Shown in pieces: positions 8,035-16,843 of a stretch of 64,000 bases of DNA (position 1 is its first letter; every line of letters starts with the position of its first letter). Both the position numbers and the translations under genes were made by a program. The notes beneath the pieces were generated by a model. That model saw only the letters and a program-made list of their open reading frames with translations. It did not search any database and was not told the origin of the DNA. This DNA comes from Streptomyces sp. CMB-StM0423 (lineage in GTDB: Bacteria > Actinomycetota > Actinomycetes > Streptomycetales > Streptomycetaceae). The DNA is taken from positions 2,172,501 to 2,236,500 of the forward strand of contig NZ_CP025407.1 in assembly GCF_002847285.1 (NCBI RefSeq). Direction: 5' to 3'.

Positions 8035-9984
8035 TCACTTGCGCGCGGCGAGCCGGCGCAGCACCGTGACGATGTTCCGGCCGGCCGGCGGTCCCGCGTC
8101 GGCCGGGGCGGGCTCGGCGGGGCTGACGGGCACGGTCCAGGCGAGGCTCCCGGCGCGTACGGTGACCTGCGGCGTGAAGGAGTCACGCCGCTTGCGGGCC
8201 TCGCGCGGCAGCCGCAGCCGGGCGCGGTACTTCCGGCCGGCGCCGGCGGCCTTGCCGGGCTGGGCGACGGTGGAGGCGACGATGCCGGTGGGGCCCTCGA
8301 CGTCGAGCCGCACCGCGTCCGCGGGCAGCCCGGAGACGGTGGCGCGCACGTCGACGACGAGTTCGTCGCGGCGCGTCACGGCCTGGGCGGCGACGTCGAA
8401 CCGCTTGGCCGCGTGGTGCTTGATCTCGCCCAGCTCCAGGGTGAGGTGGCCGGTGGAGCGGATCGCGTAGAGGGTGACGACCTGGCCGGAGCCGGCGTGC
8501 TTGGGCGCCGCGTGCATCGCCGGCTGCTTGGCGAGGCCCTGGTTGTTCTCGTCGCCGAACCGGGTGACGTTGGTGTCGCCCGAGGCCAGCGAGAGGTCCC
8601 AGAGCGCCTCGGCCAGCGGCTCGCCGCCGCCCGCGGTCGCCGGGTCGATGTCCAGCCGGAAGTCCTGGTAGCCGGCGTCGTCCCGCGGCTCGGCCACGGT
8701 CAGCGGCAGCCGGTGCTCAACGATGCCGCCGCGCTGCTTGAGCAGCATCTCCGGCGGGGCGCTCCAGCCGTCGGGCGCGGGCGCCTTGATCTTCCCGGCG
8801 AGGTGGACGACGCCGGTGGCGGGGTCCAGCTCCGCCGTGCCGACCCGGAACGGGATGGGCAATTCGTCCGTGATGTCGTAGAACTCGTCCGGGATGTTCC
8901 TGGCGGGGTCCCGGAAGAACGGGTAACGGGCGTAGACCCGGCCGTTCTCCGTCAGGTGCTCCGCCTCCCGGTCGCCCAGCTTCTTGTGGTACTTCGACGC
9001 CGTGAGCAGGTCGTCGAGGTCGCCGCGGCGCACCAGCTCCATCAGCAGCCGCTCCACCGTGGACAGCCGGGCCGCCATGCCCTCGCTGTAGTACTCGTCG
9101 AAGAGCCGCCGCATGTCCTGGAACGCCTCGCGCTGGTGCGAGGCGTGCTTCTCGCGGCGCAACTGCCGGATGGTGTGCGGCAGGTCGATGGTGTAGTGCC
9201 GGGCCAGCAGGTGGTGGCGCCGCGGGCCCTCCGGCACGTACTCGCCGACCAGCTCGAACATCGCGCGCAGGAAGCGGATCCGCGGCGCGGTGCCCTTGGT
9301 GACGGAGGTGTTGTTGCCGCCGTCGTCGCGCTTGACCCAGTACACGCACTCGTAGTCGGCGATCACGCTGATGCCGTCGGCGTTCAGGTACGCGGCACTG
9401 GTGAACGGCTGGTCCTGGCCGACCTTCAGCTCGGGCCGGAAGCGCAGCCGGTGCTTCTCGACCAGCTCGCGCCGGAAGAGCTTCATCGGGTTCAGCGTCC
9501 AGTACACGCGGGAGCTGAACACGTCGGTACGGGCCAGGTTCTGGTGGTACATGGACGTCGGGGCGTTGCGGCCGTTGACGCCGATCATCTTGCCGACGAC
9601 CACGTCGGTGCCGTGGGTGTCGGCCAGGTGGACCATCCGCTCCAGCGTCTCGCGCCCGATGTAGTCGTCGGCGTCGAGGAAGAACACGTAGCGGCCGGTG
9701 GCCCGCTCCAGACCCACGTTGCGCGGGCCGGCCGGGCCGCCGGAGTTCTCCTGGTGGATGACGGTCATCCCCGGGTTCTCCGCGGCGAGCCGGTCCAGCT
9801 CGGCACCGGTGCCGTCGGTGGATCCGTCGTTGATGACGAGGATCTGGAGCCGGTCGGTGCCGATGCTCTGCTCCAGCACCGAGGTCACGCTGCGGGTGAT
9901 GTAGGGCATCGAGTTGTACGCGCCCGTGATCACCGTCACGTCGGGTACGGGTCCGGCCGCGGCCGTGTCCGCAGGGGTGGTCAT
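8035..9984 (-). CDS. family 2 glycosyltransferase, teichoic-acid type
   Basis: A 649-residue protein. Residues 1-230 are a GT-A domain: VTVITGAYNSMPYI, VINDGSTDGTG, the metal-binding DXD region FFLDADDYIG, and VGQDQPF near the catalytic base position. The long C-terminal part (about 330-649) looks beta-rich with repeated immunoglobulin-like stretches. This layout resembles wall-teichoic-acid GlcNAc transferases such as TarS/TarQ; that comparison is from memory. It shares its whole layout with the gene at 13681-15243. GAAGGAGA lies about 8 nt before the ATG, overlapping the end of the upstream gene. The sugar donor is unknown. Confidence 0.85.
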   Translation of the reverse strand: MTTPADTAAAGPVPDVTVITGAYNSMPYITRSVTSVLEQSIGTDRLQILVINDGSTDGTGAELDRLAAENPGMTVIHQENSGGPAGPRNVGLERATGRYVFFLDADDYIGRETLERMVHLADTHGTDVVVGKMIGVNGRNAPTSMYHQNLARTDVFSSRVYWTLNPMKLFRRELVEKHRLRFRPELKVGQDQPFTSAAYLNADGISVIADYECVYWVKRDDGGNNTSVTKGTAPRIRFLRAMFELVGEYVPEGPRRHHLLARHYTIDLPHTIRQLRREKHASHQREAFQDMRRLFDEYYSEGMAARLSTVERLLMELVRRGDLDDLLTASKYHKKLGDREAEHLTENGRVYARYPFFRDPARNIPDEFYDITDELPIPFRVGTAELDPATGVVHLAGKIKAPAPDGWSAPPEMLLKQRGGIVEHRLPLTVAEPRDDAGYQDFRLDIDPATAGGGEPLAEALWDLSLASGDTNVTRFGDENNQGLAKQPAMHAAPKHAGSGQVVTLYAIRSTGHLTLELGEIKHHAAKRFDVAAQAVTRRDELVVDVRATVSGLPADAVRLDVEGPTGIVASTVAQPGKAAGAGRKYRARLRLPREARKRRDSFTPQVTVRAGSLAWTVPVSPAEPAPADAGPPAGRNIVTVLRRLAARK

Positions 9985-9998
9985 CGTGCGGTTCTCCT

Positions 9999-12020
9999 TC
10001 AGACGGCGCGCTCTAGATTGCGGCGCTCGGACTTCTCCGCCAGCGCGCGCACCGCCTCGCCGAAGCAGACGACGGAGGCGGGCTCGTCGGGTCCGAGCAG
10101 GTATTCCTTCAGCTCCTCGCGCGCACCGCGCAGCGGGTCGGCCGCGGGGTCGGGGACGGCGGCGAGCAGCTCGTCGATCCTGGCGGCGTCGGGGGCGAGG
10201 ATGACCGCCGCCCGTACCGCGGTGTTCTGGCGCTTGAACTCCTGCTCCCCCAGGCCCGCCGAGTCGGTCACCGCGTACGGCTTGCCGCTGGCGATGAAGT
10301 CCGACACGACGCTGGAGATGTCCGAGACCATGCCGTGCGAGGCGTTGAAGCAGTCGTACAGCCGCGGCCGGTCGCCGGTGACGACCCGGTGCTCCCACCA
10401 GCCGAAGGAGCGCCAGTAGGCGTCGTTCCACTCCTCCTTCAGCCGGGCCGCCTCCGCCTCGCGGGCGGGGTCGACCACGGCGTCGCGGGAGGTCTGCGCC
10501 TCGTCGGCGGCGTCGTCGGTGAGGCGGCCGAGCCGCTCCAACTGCGCCTCGATACGGGCCAGCTCGGCCCGCGCCGCCTCCCGCTCGCCCTGCTCGGCCG
10601 CGGCGGCGCGCACCCAGCGGGGGTCGGCGGCGCGCTGGGTGCGGGCCTGCTCGACCATGGCGACGATGCGCTCGTGGGCGGCCTTGGCGAGCGGGCTGAC
10701 CATGCCGGTGAACGGGTGCGGCTTGTACAGCACGCGCACCGGCGGGTCGGCGGCCAGCAGCCGGCGGACGATGTTCTCGCCGGCCAGCATGAGCGAGGTG
10801 TTGCCCGGGTCGTCGGTCCAGCCCTCCCACGTCGGCGCGTAGAGGATGGTCGGGATGCGGTCCGCGGCGGGCGCCTCGGCGGGGCGGATCGGCGCCAGTT
10901 GCGGTCGGCCGACCTCCACTATGGCGTCGTCGCGGACACCGACGTCGGCCAGCGCGTAGCGGTCGCGCCCGGCCCGTCCTGCGGTCCACACCTCGTCGTA
11001 GACCTTGGCGTACGGGTTGATGCTGGCGACCTTGTCGCTGTCGCCGTGGCCGATGAAGACGTGCTTCATCGTGGGCACCCGCAGCAGGTGGATGTTCTTG
11101 CCGACGTTCGCGGGGTACAGCGCGACCCGTACCGACGACAGGTCCATGTTCATCAGGTGCACCGCGGACGGCACGCACGCCACCGGCACGGTGGTGGAGG
11201 CAAGACCCGGCAGCGTGTGCTGCTCGCGCACGATGAGCAGCGGCCGCTCGTCCAGTTCCTCCAGCGTCTCCAGCCACATGTTGATCTGGTACGTGGACTC
11301 CTTGGTGCCGGAGAAGTAGAGCACCAGGGTCGGCCGGTAGGCGCGCAGCCACTCGTCGAACCACTCCAGCACCGCGTCCCGCTTCGGCGGCAGCGCGCCG
11401 GGCCGCAGGTGGTACGCCACCACGAGGATGTACAGCAGCGTCAGGCCCAGCGTCACGGCCATGCCGGCGTAGCCGTACCCGCCCCGCCCGGTCTCGGCGG
11501 CGACGAGCACGCCCGTGACGGCGAACAGGTCGAGGTGCTGGACCTTCTCGGCGGCACGGTGGGTGAGCACCCGGGGCGCGGCGTCGGAGATGCCGAGCGG
11601 CGCCAGGTCGATGTTGCGGGTGACGACGGGCAGCTTGCGGCGGTTGCGCAGCAGCGTCAGCAGGCCGCTGTGCGGCGCCTGGAGCGTCGCGATCAGGGCG
11701 AAGCAGGCGATGGCCTCGTAGCCCAGGGTGTCGCCCGCGACGCCCATCCGGGCCAGCAGCAGCACGAGCAGCAGTTGCCGCAGCATGAAGCGGAGCGTCA
11801 GACCCGCGCGGGCCCGGGAGAGCCGGGTGAGCAGGTAGACGTTGCGGCGGTGCAGGAAGTGGTCGGAGACGTAGCTGACCGCCGCCACCACGGCGAACAT
11901 GCCGAGGCTCGGGATCAGCGCGGCCACGAGCATCAGCGGGTACGAGACCAGCATCAGGGCGGCGGCGGCGAACTCCGCGGGGCTGCCGACCCGGACCAGG
12001 CGAAGGAGCGCCCCGGTCAC
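9999..12020 (-). CDS. membrane-anchored CDP-polyol phosphate transferase (TagF/TarL-like)
   Basis: A 673-residue protein starting at GTG, overlapping the upstream stop as GTGA. Residues 1-210 hold several hydrophobic segments (AALMLVSYPLMLVAALI, TLLYILVVAYHL). Residues about 220-650 match the CDP-glycerol glycerophosphotransferase fold: HVFIGHGDSDK, ILYAPTWEGW, LYKPHPF and the DISSVVSDFIASGKPYAV signature. A charged Ala/Arg/Glu-rich insert at about 455-540 splits the domain. Family members polymerise glycerol- or ribitol-phosphate from CDP-activated precursors into teichoic acid. The neighbouring CDP-ribitol synthase suggests ribitol-phosphate as substrate. Confidence 0.87.
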   Translation of the reverse strand: MTGALLRLVRVGSPAEFAAAALMLVSYPLMLVAALIPSLGMFAVVAAVSYVSDHFLHRRNVYLLTRLSRARAGLTLRFMLRQLLLVLLLARMGVAGDTLGYEAIACFALIATLQAPHSGLLTLLRNRRKLPVVTRNIDLAPLGISDAAPRVLTHRAAEKVQHLDLFAVTGVLVAAETGRGGYGYAGMAVTLGLTLLYILVVAYHLRPGALPPKRDAVLEWFDEWLRAYRPTLVLYFSGTKESTYQINMWLETLEELDERPLLIVREQHTLPGLASTTVPVACVPSAVHLMNMDLSSVRVALYPANVGKNIHLLRVPTMKHVFIGHGDSDKVASINPYAKVYDEVWTAGRAGRDRYALADVGVRDDAIVEVGRPQLAPIRPAEAPAADRIPTILYAPTWEGWTDDPGNTSLMLAGENIVRRLLAADPPVRVLYKPHPFTGMVSPLAKAAHERIVAMVEQARTQRAADPRWVRAAAAEQGEREAARAELARIEAQLERLGRLTDDAADEAQTSRDAVVDPAREAEAARLKEEWNDAYWRSFGWWEHRVVTGDRPRLYDCFNASHGMVSDISSVVSDFIASGKPYAVTDSAGLGEQEFKRQNTAVRAAVILAPDAARIDELLAAVPDPAADPLRGAREELKEYLLGPDEPASVVCFGEAVRALAEKSERRNLERAV

Positions 12021-13549
12021 TGCACACCCGCCTCGGCGCCGCCCTCGCTGCGGTCGAGCACGGCGGCCAGCGCGCGGTCCACGCGCGAGCCGCGGGTCGG
12101 ATCCTGCTGCCGTACGTCGATGACGTGGCCGGTCATCTCCGAGAGCAGCACGTCGAGGGAGGTGCGGGCGACGGCCTCGGAGGCCAGCAGCGAGCCGGCG
12201 GGCTCCTCGCCGAACGCCTTGGTGCGCATCGGGGTGGCGGTGCGCTCGGGGTTGATGCAGTTGACGCGGACGCCGTCACCGGCCCACTCGTCGGCGAGCG
12301 CCTGGGTGAGGTTGACGACGGCGGCCTTGGTGGAGGAGTAGAGGCTGTACTCGGCGCGGCCGCGGGTGTAGCTGCTGGAGGTGTAGAGCAGCAGTTGGCC
12401 GCGGGTCTCGGCCAGGTACTTGTGGGCGATCCTGGCTATCTGCACCGGGGCGAGGTAGTTGACCCGCAGGGCCTCTTCGAGGGCGGCGTCGTCGGTCTCG
12501 GCGAGCCGGCCGATGCGCAGCACGCCGGCGGTGTTGACGACGTAGTCGACGCGGCCGGTCTCGTCGTAGGCGCGGCGCAGCGCGGCCTCGATGTCGGCGG
12601 GGTTCTCCACGTGGGTGCCGGTGGTGGAGCGGCCGAGCGGGTAGACGTGGGCGCCGTAGCGGCGGGCCAGCTCGCAGATGTCGCCGCCGATGCCGTACGA
12701 GCCGCCGAAGACGACGAGCGTGCGGCCCTCCAGCAGGCGGCGGTGGGCCTCCTCGTCGCTGTGCTCGGGAGCGGAGGTGGAGGCGAGCTGGAAGAGCTTG
12801 TCGGCGATGAAGACGTCGACGGGGTGGGTGACCTTCATGTTGTACTCGTCGCCCGCGACCACGTGGATCGGCACGTCCGGCAGGTACTTCAGCACCACCG
12901 AGCAGTCGTCGGTGGCCTGGAAGTTCGGGTCGCCCGCGGCCACCTCGTACGCCCGCCGGATGGTGGAGAGCTTGAACGCCTGCGGGGTCTGCCCGCGGCG
13001 CAGCCGGGAGCGGTCCGGGACGTCGGTGATGAACTCGCCGTCCTCGCCGTGCCGCCGGGTGACGATGATCGTGTCGGCGGAGGGGATGGCGACGTCCACG
13101 GCCTGGTAGCGCTCCAGGGCGGTGACGCAGTCGGCGATGACGCGGGCCGACAGCAGGGGGCGTACGGCGTCGTGGAAGAGGACGTTCGCGTCCTGGCCCT
13201 CGGCGAGGTCCGCGCCGATCTCGGCGATGGCGCGCTCGGTGGTCTCGTTGCGGGTGCCGCCGCCCTCCAGCACGCGGCGCACCTTGGTCAGCCCGGCCTT
13301 GGCGACGATCCGCTCGACGTCCTCGACGTAGCCGGGGGCCATGAGGACCAGGATCTCGTCGACGCCGTCGGCCTGCTCGAAAACCGTGAGCGTGTGCTCG
13401 ATCACGGTCTTCCCGGCGATCTTCAGCAGTTGCTTGGGTATGGAGAGCCCCACGCGTTGCCCCGTGCCGCCCGCCAGTACCACGGCGGTGGTTCGGATGG
13501 CCTGGCCGGACGTACTCGCTGTCGGCTCCGTGGGGGCGCCTGTCGACAC
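12017..13549 (-). CDS. bifunctional ribitol-5-phosphate cytidylyltransferase / short-chain reductase
   Basis: A 510-residue fusion. Residues 18-245 are an IspD/TarI-type cytidylyltransferase: TTAVVLAGGTGQRVG, PKQLLKIAGK, FHDAVRPLL and DRSRLRRGQTPQAF. Residues 270-480 are a short-chain dehydrogenase: VVFGGSYGIGGD cofactor loop, VNTAG, LYTSSS and the YSSTK catalytic Tyr/Lys. The same fusion in Haemophilus Bcs1/Acs1 reduces ribulose-5-phosphate and makes CDP-ribitol; TarI and TarJ do this as separate proteins. The GTG start has CCAGGAG 5-6 nt upstream. It is the first gene of the overlapping run and presumably supplies CDP-ribitol to the downstream polymerase. Confidence 0.87.
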   Translation of the reverse strand: MSTGAPTEPTASTSGQAIRTTAVVLAGGTGQRVGLSIPKQLLKIAGKTVIEHTLTVFEQADGVDEILVLMAPGYVEDVERIVAKAGLTKVRRVLEGGGTRNETTERAIAEIGADLAEGQDANVLFHDAVRPLLSARVIADCVTALERYQAVDVAIPSADTIIVTRRHGEDGEFITDVPDRSRLRRGQTPQAFKLSTIRRAYEVAAGDPNFQATDDCSVVLKYLPDVPIHVVAGDEYNMKVTHPVDVFIADKLFQLASTSAPEHSDEEAHRRLLEGRTLVVFGGSYGIGGDICELARRYGAHVYPLGRSTTGTHVENPADIEAALRRAYDETGRVDYVVNTAGVLRIGRLAETDDAALEEALRVNYLAPVQIARIAHKYLAETRGQLLLYTSSSYTRGRAEYSLYSSTKAAVVNLTQALADEWAGDGVRVNCINPERTATPMRTKAFGEEPAGSLLASEAVARTSLDVLLSEMTGHVIDVRQQDPTRGSRVDRALAAVLDRSEGGAEAGVQ

Positions 13550-13578
13550 TGCTGCTCCTGGTGGTGATCGTGAGCGTC

Positions 13579-13603
13579 AGCCGAATTCGGAGTGAATTCA
13601 GCT
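13579..13603. promoter_or_regulatory. inverted repeat in leader of CDP-ribitol synthase gene
   Basis: AGC-c-GAATTC and GAATTC-a-GCT face each other across a 5-nt centre, 30 bp upstream of the GTG at 13549. It could be a repressor operator or a leader hairpin controlling the glycan operon. Confidence 0.4.
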
Positions 13604-13680
13604 CGACTGAAAGACATCCGAATGATGCGCAAAGTTGTACCCGGTTACGAGCTACGCACGAGATCGTCACCTCCCCGTGA

Positions 13681-15243
13681 TCAGGAAGCCGGGCGCACCG
13701 CTCCCCGGTTGCCCCGGCCGAGCCACCCGAGCAGCGCCCGCGCGGGGTTCGCGCTCTCTACCCGTACGGCCTGCAAAGGCAGCTCCGACCTGCTGTTTCC
13801 CGCGATCCGCAGGGCGAGGTGCCAGGTGCCGGGCCGGGGCAGCCGGATACGGGCCGTGAACGCCTGCTTGCCGCCCGCGCCGGAGGCGGATGTGGCGGTG
13901 TTCACATGCTCGTTGGGGGGTGCCGGGACGGCGACCGTGACCGTACGCCCGTCGCTCTCGCGGGTCGCCGTCAGCTCCAGCGCCACCGCGGGCAGCCGGA
14001 CGCGGCGCCGGCCGCGGACCGATAACACCCGGGAGTCCCGGCGGTCCTGGGCGACGGTGACGGACCCGGGCCGGATGAAGGAGCGGGCGCCGACCTGGCG
14101 GGTCACGTCGAACACGGCGTCGGGCAGGCCGAGGCGGGAGTCGCGGAAGTACGGGTAGTGGGCGAAGACCCGGCCGCCCTCGACGGTGAAGTCGGCGGGC
14201 GCCAGCCAGCGCACCGGCTTGGCGCCGCCCGCGCGGTCGAGCGCGTCGCGGCGCCTGCCGATGTACCGGACGACCGCCACCGCCTCGTCGTACAGCCCGC
14301 GGCGCACCAGCTCGCCCTGGAGCCGGACGATCGCCGGGAGCTTCGCGATCGCCGTCTCGCTGTACCAGCGGGCGACGGGCTCGTGCAGCGCAGCGAACAT
14401 CCGGCGGGAGCGGTCAGGGTCGCTCTCGCGCTGTACGCCACGCAGGGCGCGCTGGAGGTTGACCCCGAAGAGGCGGGTGAGGAGGTGGTCGCGGCGGGGG
14501 CCCGCGGGGGTGTTCTCGCCGACCAGGGCGAACATCGCGGCGAGCGTGCCGGAGCCGCCGGGGCCGGGGCGGGGGGCCTTGCGGACGGTGGTGGTGAGGT
14601 TGCCGCCGTCGTCGCGGAGCACGTAGTACACGCAGTCGTACGAGGCGAGCACGGAGATCTTCGCCGCGTGCAGGTACGCCTTCGTCACGAAGATCTGGTC
14701 CTCGCCGGTGCGCAGTTCCTCGGGGAAGCGCAGCCCGTGCCGCTCGATCAGCTCGCGGCGGAACAGCTTCATGGGGTTGAGCACCCAGAAGACCCGGGAG
14801 CCGTAGAGGTCGGCGTCGGGCTGGTCGCGCTTGAACATCGACGTCGGCGGCTTCCGCCCGCCGACGCCGACGAGCTTGCCGAGGACGACGTCCGAGCCGT
14901 TCTCGTCGGCCATCGCGGACATCCGCTGGAGCGCCTCGGGGCCCAGGTAGTCGTCGGCGTCGAGGAAGAACACGTAGCGGCCGCGGGCCAGCGGGATGCC
15001 GGCGTTGCGGGGGGCCGCGGGGCCGCCGGAGTTCTCCTGGTGCACGACGCGGACCCGCCCCGGGTGCTGCCGGGCGAAGCGGTCCAGCTCCTCGCCGGTG
15101 CCGTCGGTCGAGCCGTCGTCGACGGCGACGATCTCGACGGCCTCCGGCGGCAGGCTCTGCCCGAGCACCGATTCGACGCACCTGGTCAGGTACGGCATGG
15201 CGTTGTACGCGGCGATGACCACGCTGACGTGCGGCTGCTCCAC
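13681..15243 (-). CDS. family 2 glycosyltransferase, teichoic-acid type (second copy)
   Basis: A 520-residue paralogue of the protein at 8035-9984. The GT-A domain has VSVVIAAYNAMPYL, VDDGSTDGTG, YVFFLDADDYLG (DXD) and TGEDQIF. A shared central segment follows (NPMKLFRRELIERHGLRF). The C-terminal 130 residues are beta-rich, ending in a basic RGNRG tail. The GTG start has GGGGGG a few nt upstream. It lies 131 bp upstream of, and collinear with, the CDP-ribitol gene, so it probably has its own promoter in 15244-15333. Its likely role is glycosylating the same polymer with a different sugar or linkage. Confidence 0.85.
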   Translation of the reverse strand: MEQPHVSVVIAAYNAMPYLTRCVESVLGQSLPPEAVEIVAVDDGSTDGTGEELDRFARQHPGRVRVVHQENSGGPAAPRNAGIPLARGRYVFFLDADDYLGPEALQRMSAMADENGSDVVLGKLVGVGGRKPPTSMFKRDQPDADLYGSRVFWVLNPMKLFRRELIERHGLRFPEELRTGEDQIFVTKAYLHAAKISVLASYDCVYYVLRDDGGNLTTTVRKAPRPGPGGSGTLAAMFALVGENTPAGPRRDHLLTRLFGVNLQRALRGVQRESDPDRSRRMFAALHEPVARWYSETAIAKLPAIVRLQGELVRRGLYDEAVAVVRYIGRRRDALDRAGGAKPVRWLAPADFTVEGGRVFAHYPYFRDSRLGLPDAVFDVTRQVGARSFIRPGSVTVAQDRRDSRVLSVRGRRRVRLPAVALELTATRESDGRTVTVAVPAPPNEHVNTATSASGAGGKQAFTARIRLPRPGTWHLALRIAGNSRSELPLQAVRVESANPARALLGWLGRGNRGAVRPAS

Positions 15244-15333
15244 TGGCCCCCCAGCCCGTTCTCGATGTTGCCCAAGGAGACCGGTCCGGGGGGCGAATGG
15301 TTGTCCTGTGTTTCCGTATTCGTAACGGGTTAT

Positions 15334-16725
15334 TCAGACCTTGACGGGCTGCGACCCCGGCTCCAGCGGCGTGTCCGCAGGCTCCTCCGGCTGCTCCGCC
15401 GGCGAGGGCGCGTGGTCGTCCACCAGGGTCGCCTCGTCGAACGGCACCCGGCCGGCGAGGACCTCCTCGACGCGGTCCTTGTCGATCTCCTTGGTCCAGG
15501 TGCCGATGAGGACCGTGGCCACGGCGTTGCCCGCGAAGTTGGTCAGCGCCCGGGCTTCGCTCATGAACCGGTCGATGCCGACGATCAGGCCGACGCCGTC
15601 GACCAGTTCGGGGCGGTGCGACTGGAGCCCGCCGGCCAGGGTGGCCAGGCCGGCGCCGGTGACGCCGGCGGCGCCCTTGGAGGCGACGATCATGAAGACG
15701 AGCAGCGAGATCTGCTGGCCGATGGTGAGCGAGTCGCCCATCGCCTCGGCGATGAACAGCGAGGCCATGGTGAGGTAGATGGCGGTGCCGTCGAGGTTGA
15801 AGGAGTAGCCGGTCGGCACGGTGATGCCGACGACGGGCTTGGAGACCCCGAGGTGCTCCATCTTCGCGATCAGCCGCGGCAGCGCCGACTCCGAGGAGGA
15901 GGTGGAGACGATCAGCAGGAACTCCCGGGCCAGGTACTTCAGCAGCCGGAAGATATTGATGCCGGTGAAGAACTTCAGCACCAGGCCGAGCACCACGAAG
16001 ACGAACAGCGCACAGGTGGTGTAGAAGCCGATCATGATCATGGCCAGCGACTTCAGCGCGTCCACGCCGGTCTCGCCGACGACCGCGGCGATGGCGCCGA
16101 AGGCGCCCACCGGGGCCACCCACATGATCATCGCGAGCACCCGGAAGACCAGCCGCTGGATGTGCCCGATGCCGATCAGCACCGGCTCGCCGACGCGGCC
16201 CATGGCCTGCAGCGCGAAGCCGACGAGCAGCGCCACGAACAGTGTCTGCAGCACCTCGCCCTCGGTGAACGCGGAGACCATGGTGTGCGGGATGATCCCG
16301 AGCAGGAACTCGGTGGTCGACTCCGCGTCGCCGGCGGCGGCCTGGTCGGCGCCCGCGCTGCGGGTCTCGTCGGTGATGTGCAGGCCGTCGCCGGGCTGCA
16401 CGATGTTGCCGACGACCAGGCCGATGGCCAGCGCGGCGGTGGACATCACCAGGAAGTAGCCCAGCGCCAGCCCGCCGACCGCGCCGACCTTGGCGGCTTT
16501 GCGGACCGAGCCGATGCCCAGCACGATCGTGCAGAAGATGATCGGCGAGATCATCATCTTGATCAGGTTGACGAAGCCCTCGCCTATCGGCTTGAGCTCC
16601 ACGGCCGCGTCCGGCGCGGCGAAGCCGACGAGGACGCCGGCCAGGACGGCGACGATGACGGCGAGGTAGAGAAAATGGGTGCGGTCCCGCTTCACGCGGC
16701 CCGCCACGGGGGTGGGTGCAGCCAC
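15334..16725 (-). CDS. dctA: C4-dicarboxylate/cation symporter (DAACS family)
   Basis: A 463-residue membrane transporter with about eight hydrophobic segments. It carries the family signatures STSSSESALPRL (serine-rich re-entrant loop), PTGYSFNLDGTAIYLTMA and FAGNAVATVLIGTW. DctA-type members import succinate, fumarate or malate with protons or sodium. The GTG start is preceded by GAGGAGG at 7 nt. The gene is divergent from a CitA/DctS-type histidine kinase gene, which strongly implies inducible dicarboxylate uptake. The last ~40 residues are a hydrophilic acidic/proline tail. Confidence 0.92.
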   Translation of the reverse strand: MAAPTPVAGRVKRDRTHFLYLAVIVAVLAGVLVGFAAPDAAVELKPIGEGFVNLIKMMISPIIFCTIVLGIGSVRKAAKVGAVGGLALGYFLVMSTAALAIGLVVGNIVQPGDGLHITDETRSAGADQAAAGDAESTTEFLLGIIPHTMVSAFTEGEVLQTLFVALLVGFALQAMGRVGEPVLIGIGHIQRLVFRVLAMIMWVAPVGAFGAIAAVVGETGVDALKSLAMIMIGFYTTCALFVFVVLGLVLKFFTGINIFRLLKYLAREFLLIVSTSSSESALPRLIAKMEHLGVSKPVVGITVPTGYSFNLDGTAIYLTMASLFIAEAMGDSLTIGQQISLLVFMIVASKGAAGVTGAGLATLAGGLQSHRPELVDGVGLIVGIDRFMSEARALTNFAGNAVATVLIGTWTKEIDKDRVEEVLAGRVPFDEATLVDDHAPSPAEQPEEPADTPLEPGSQPVKV

Positions 16726-16801
16726 GTCGCTGCCTCCTCACGGCTCGGGTTCCCTGCGGTTCCGGTGAATATGTCGGCCGCCGCGGACGGCGTCACCGTT
16801 G

Positions 16802-16816
16802 CGTTCATTTCGTTCA
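16802..16816. promoter_or_regulatory. direct repeat between dctA and its sensor kinase
   Basis: CGTTCA occurs twice with a 9-nt period (16802-16807 and 16811-16816) in the divergent intergenic region. Tandem half-sites are typical for response-regulator dimers, so this may be where the regulator encoded at 18943 binds. The evidence is weak. Confidence 0.3.
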
Positions 16817-16843
16817 CGTGACCGGTCCGGCGACACTGGAGCC

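Noticed and set aside
7980..8186. N-terminal extension of the acyltransferase
   Set aside because: The extra 69 residues are low-complexity Pro/Arg/Ser, and a good ribosome-binding site precedes the ATG at 7979.
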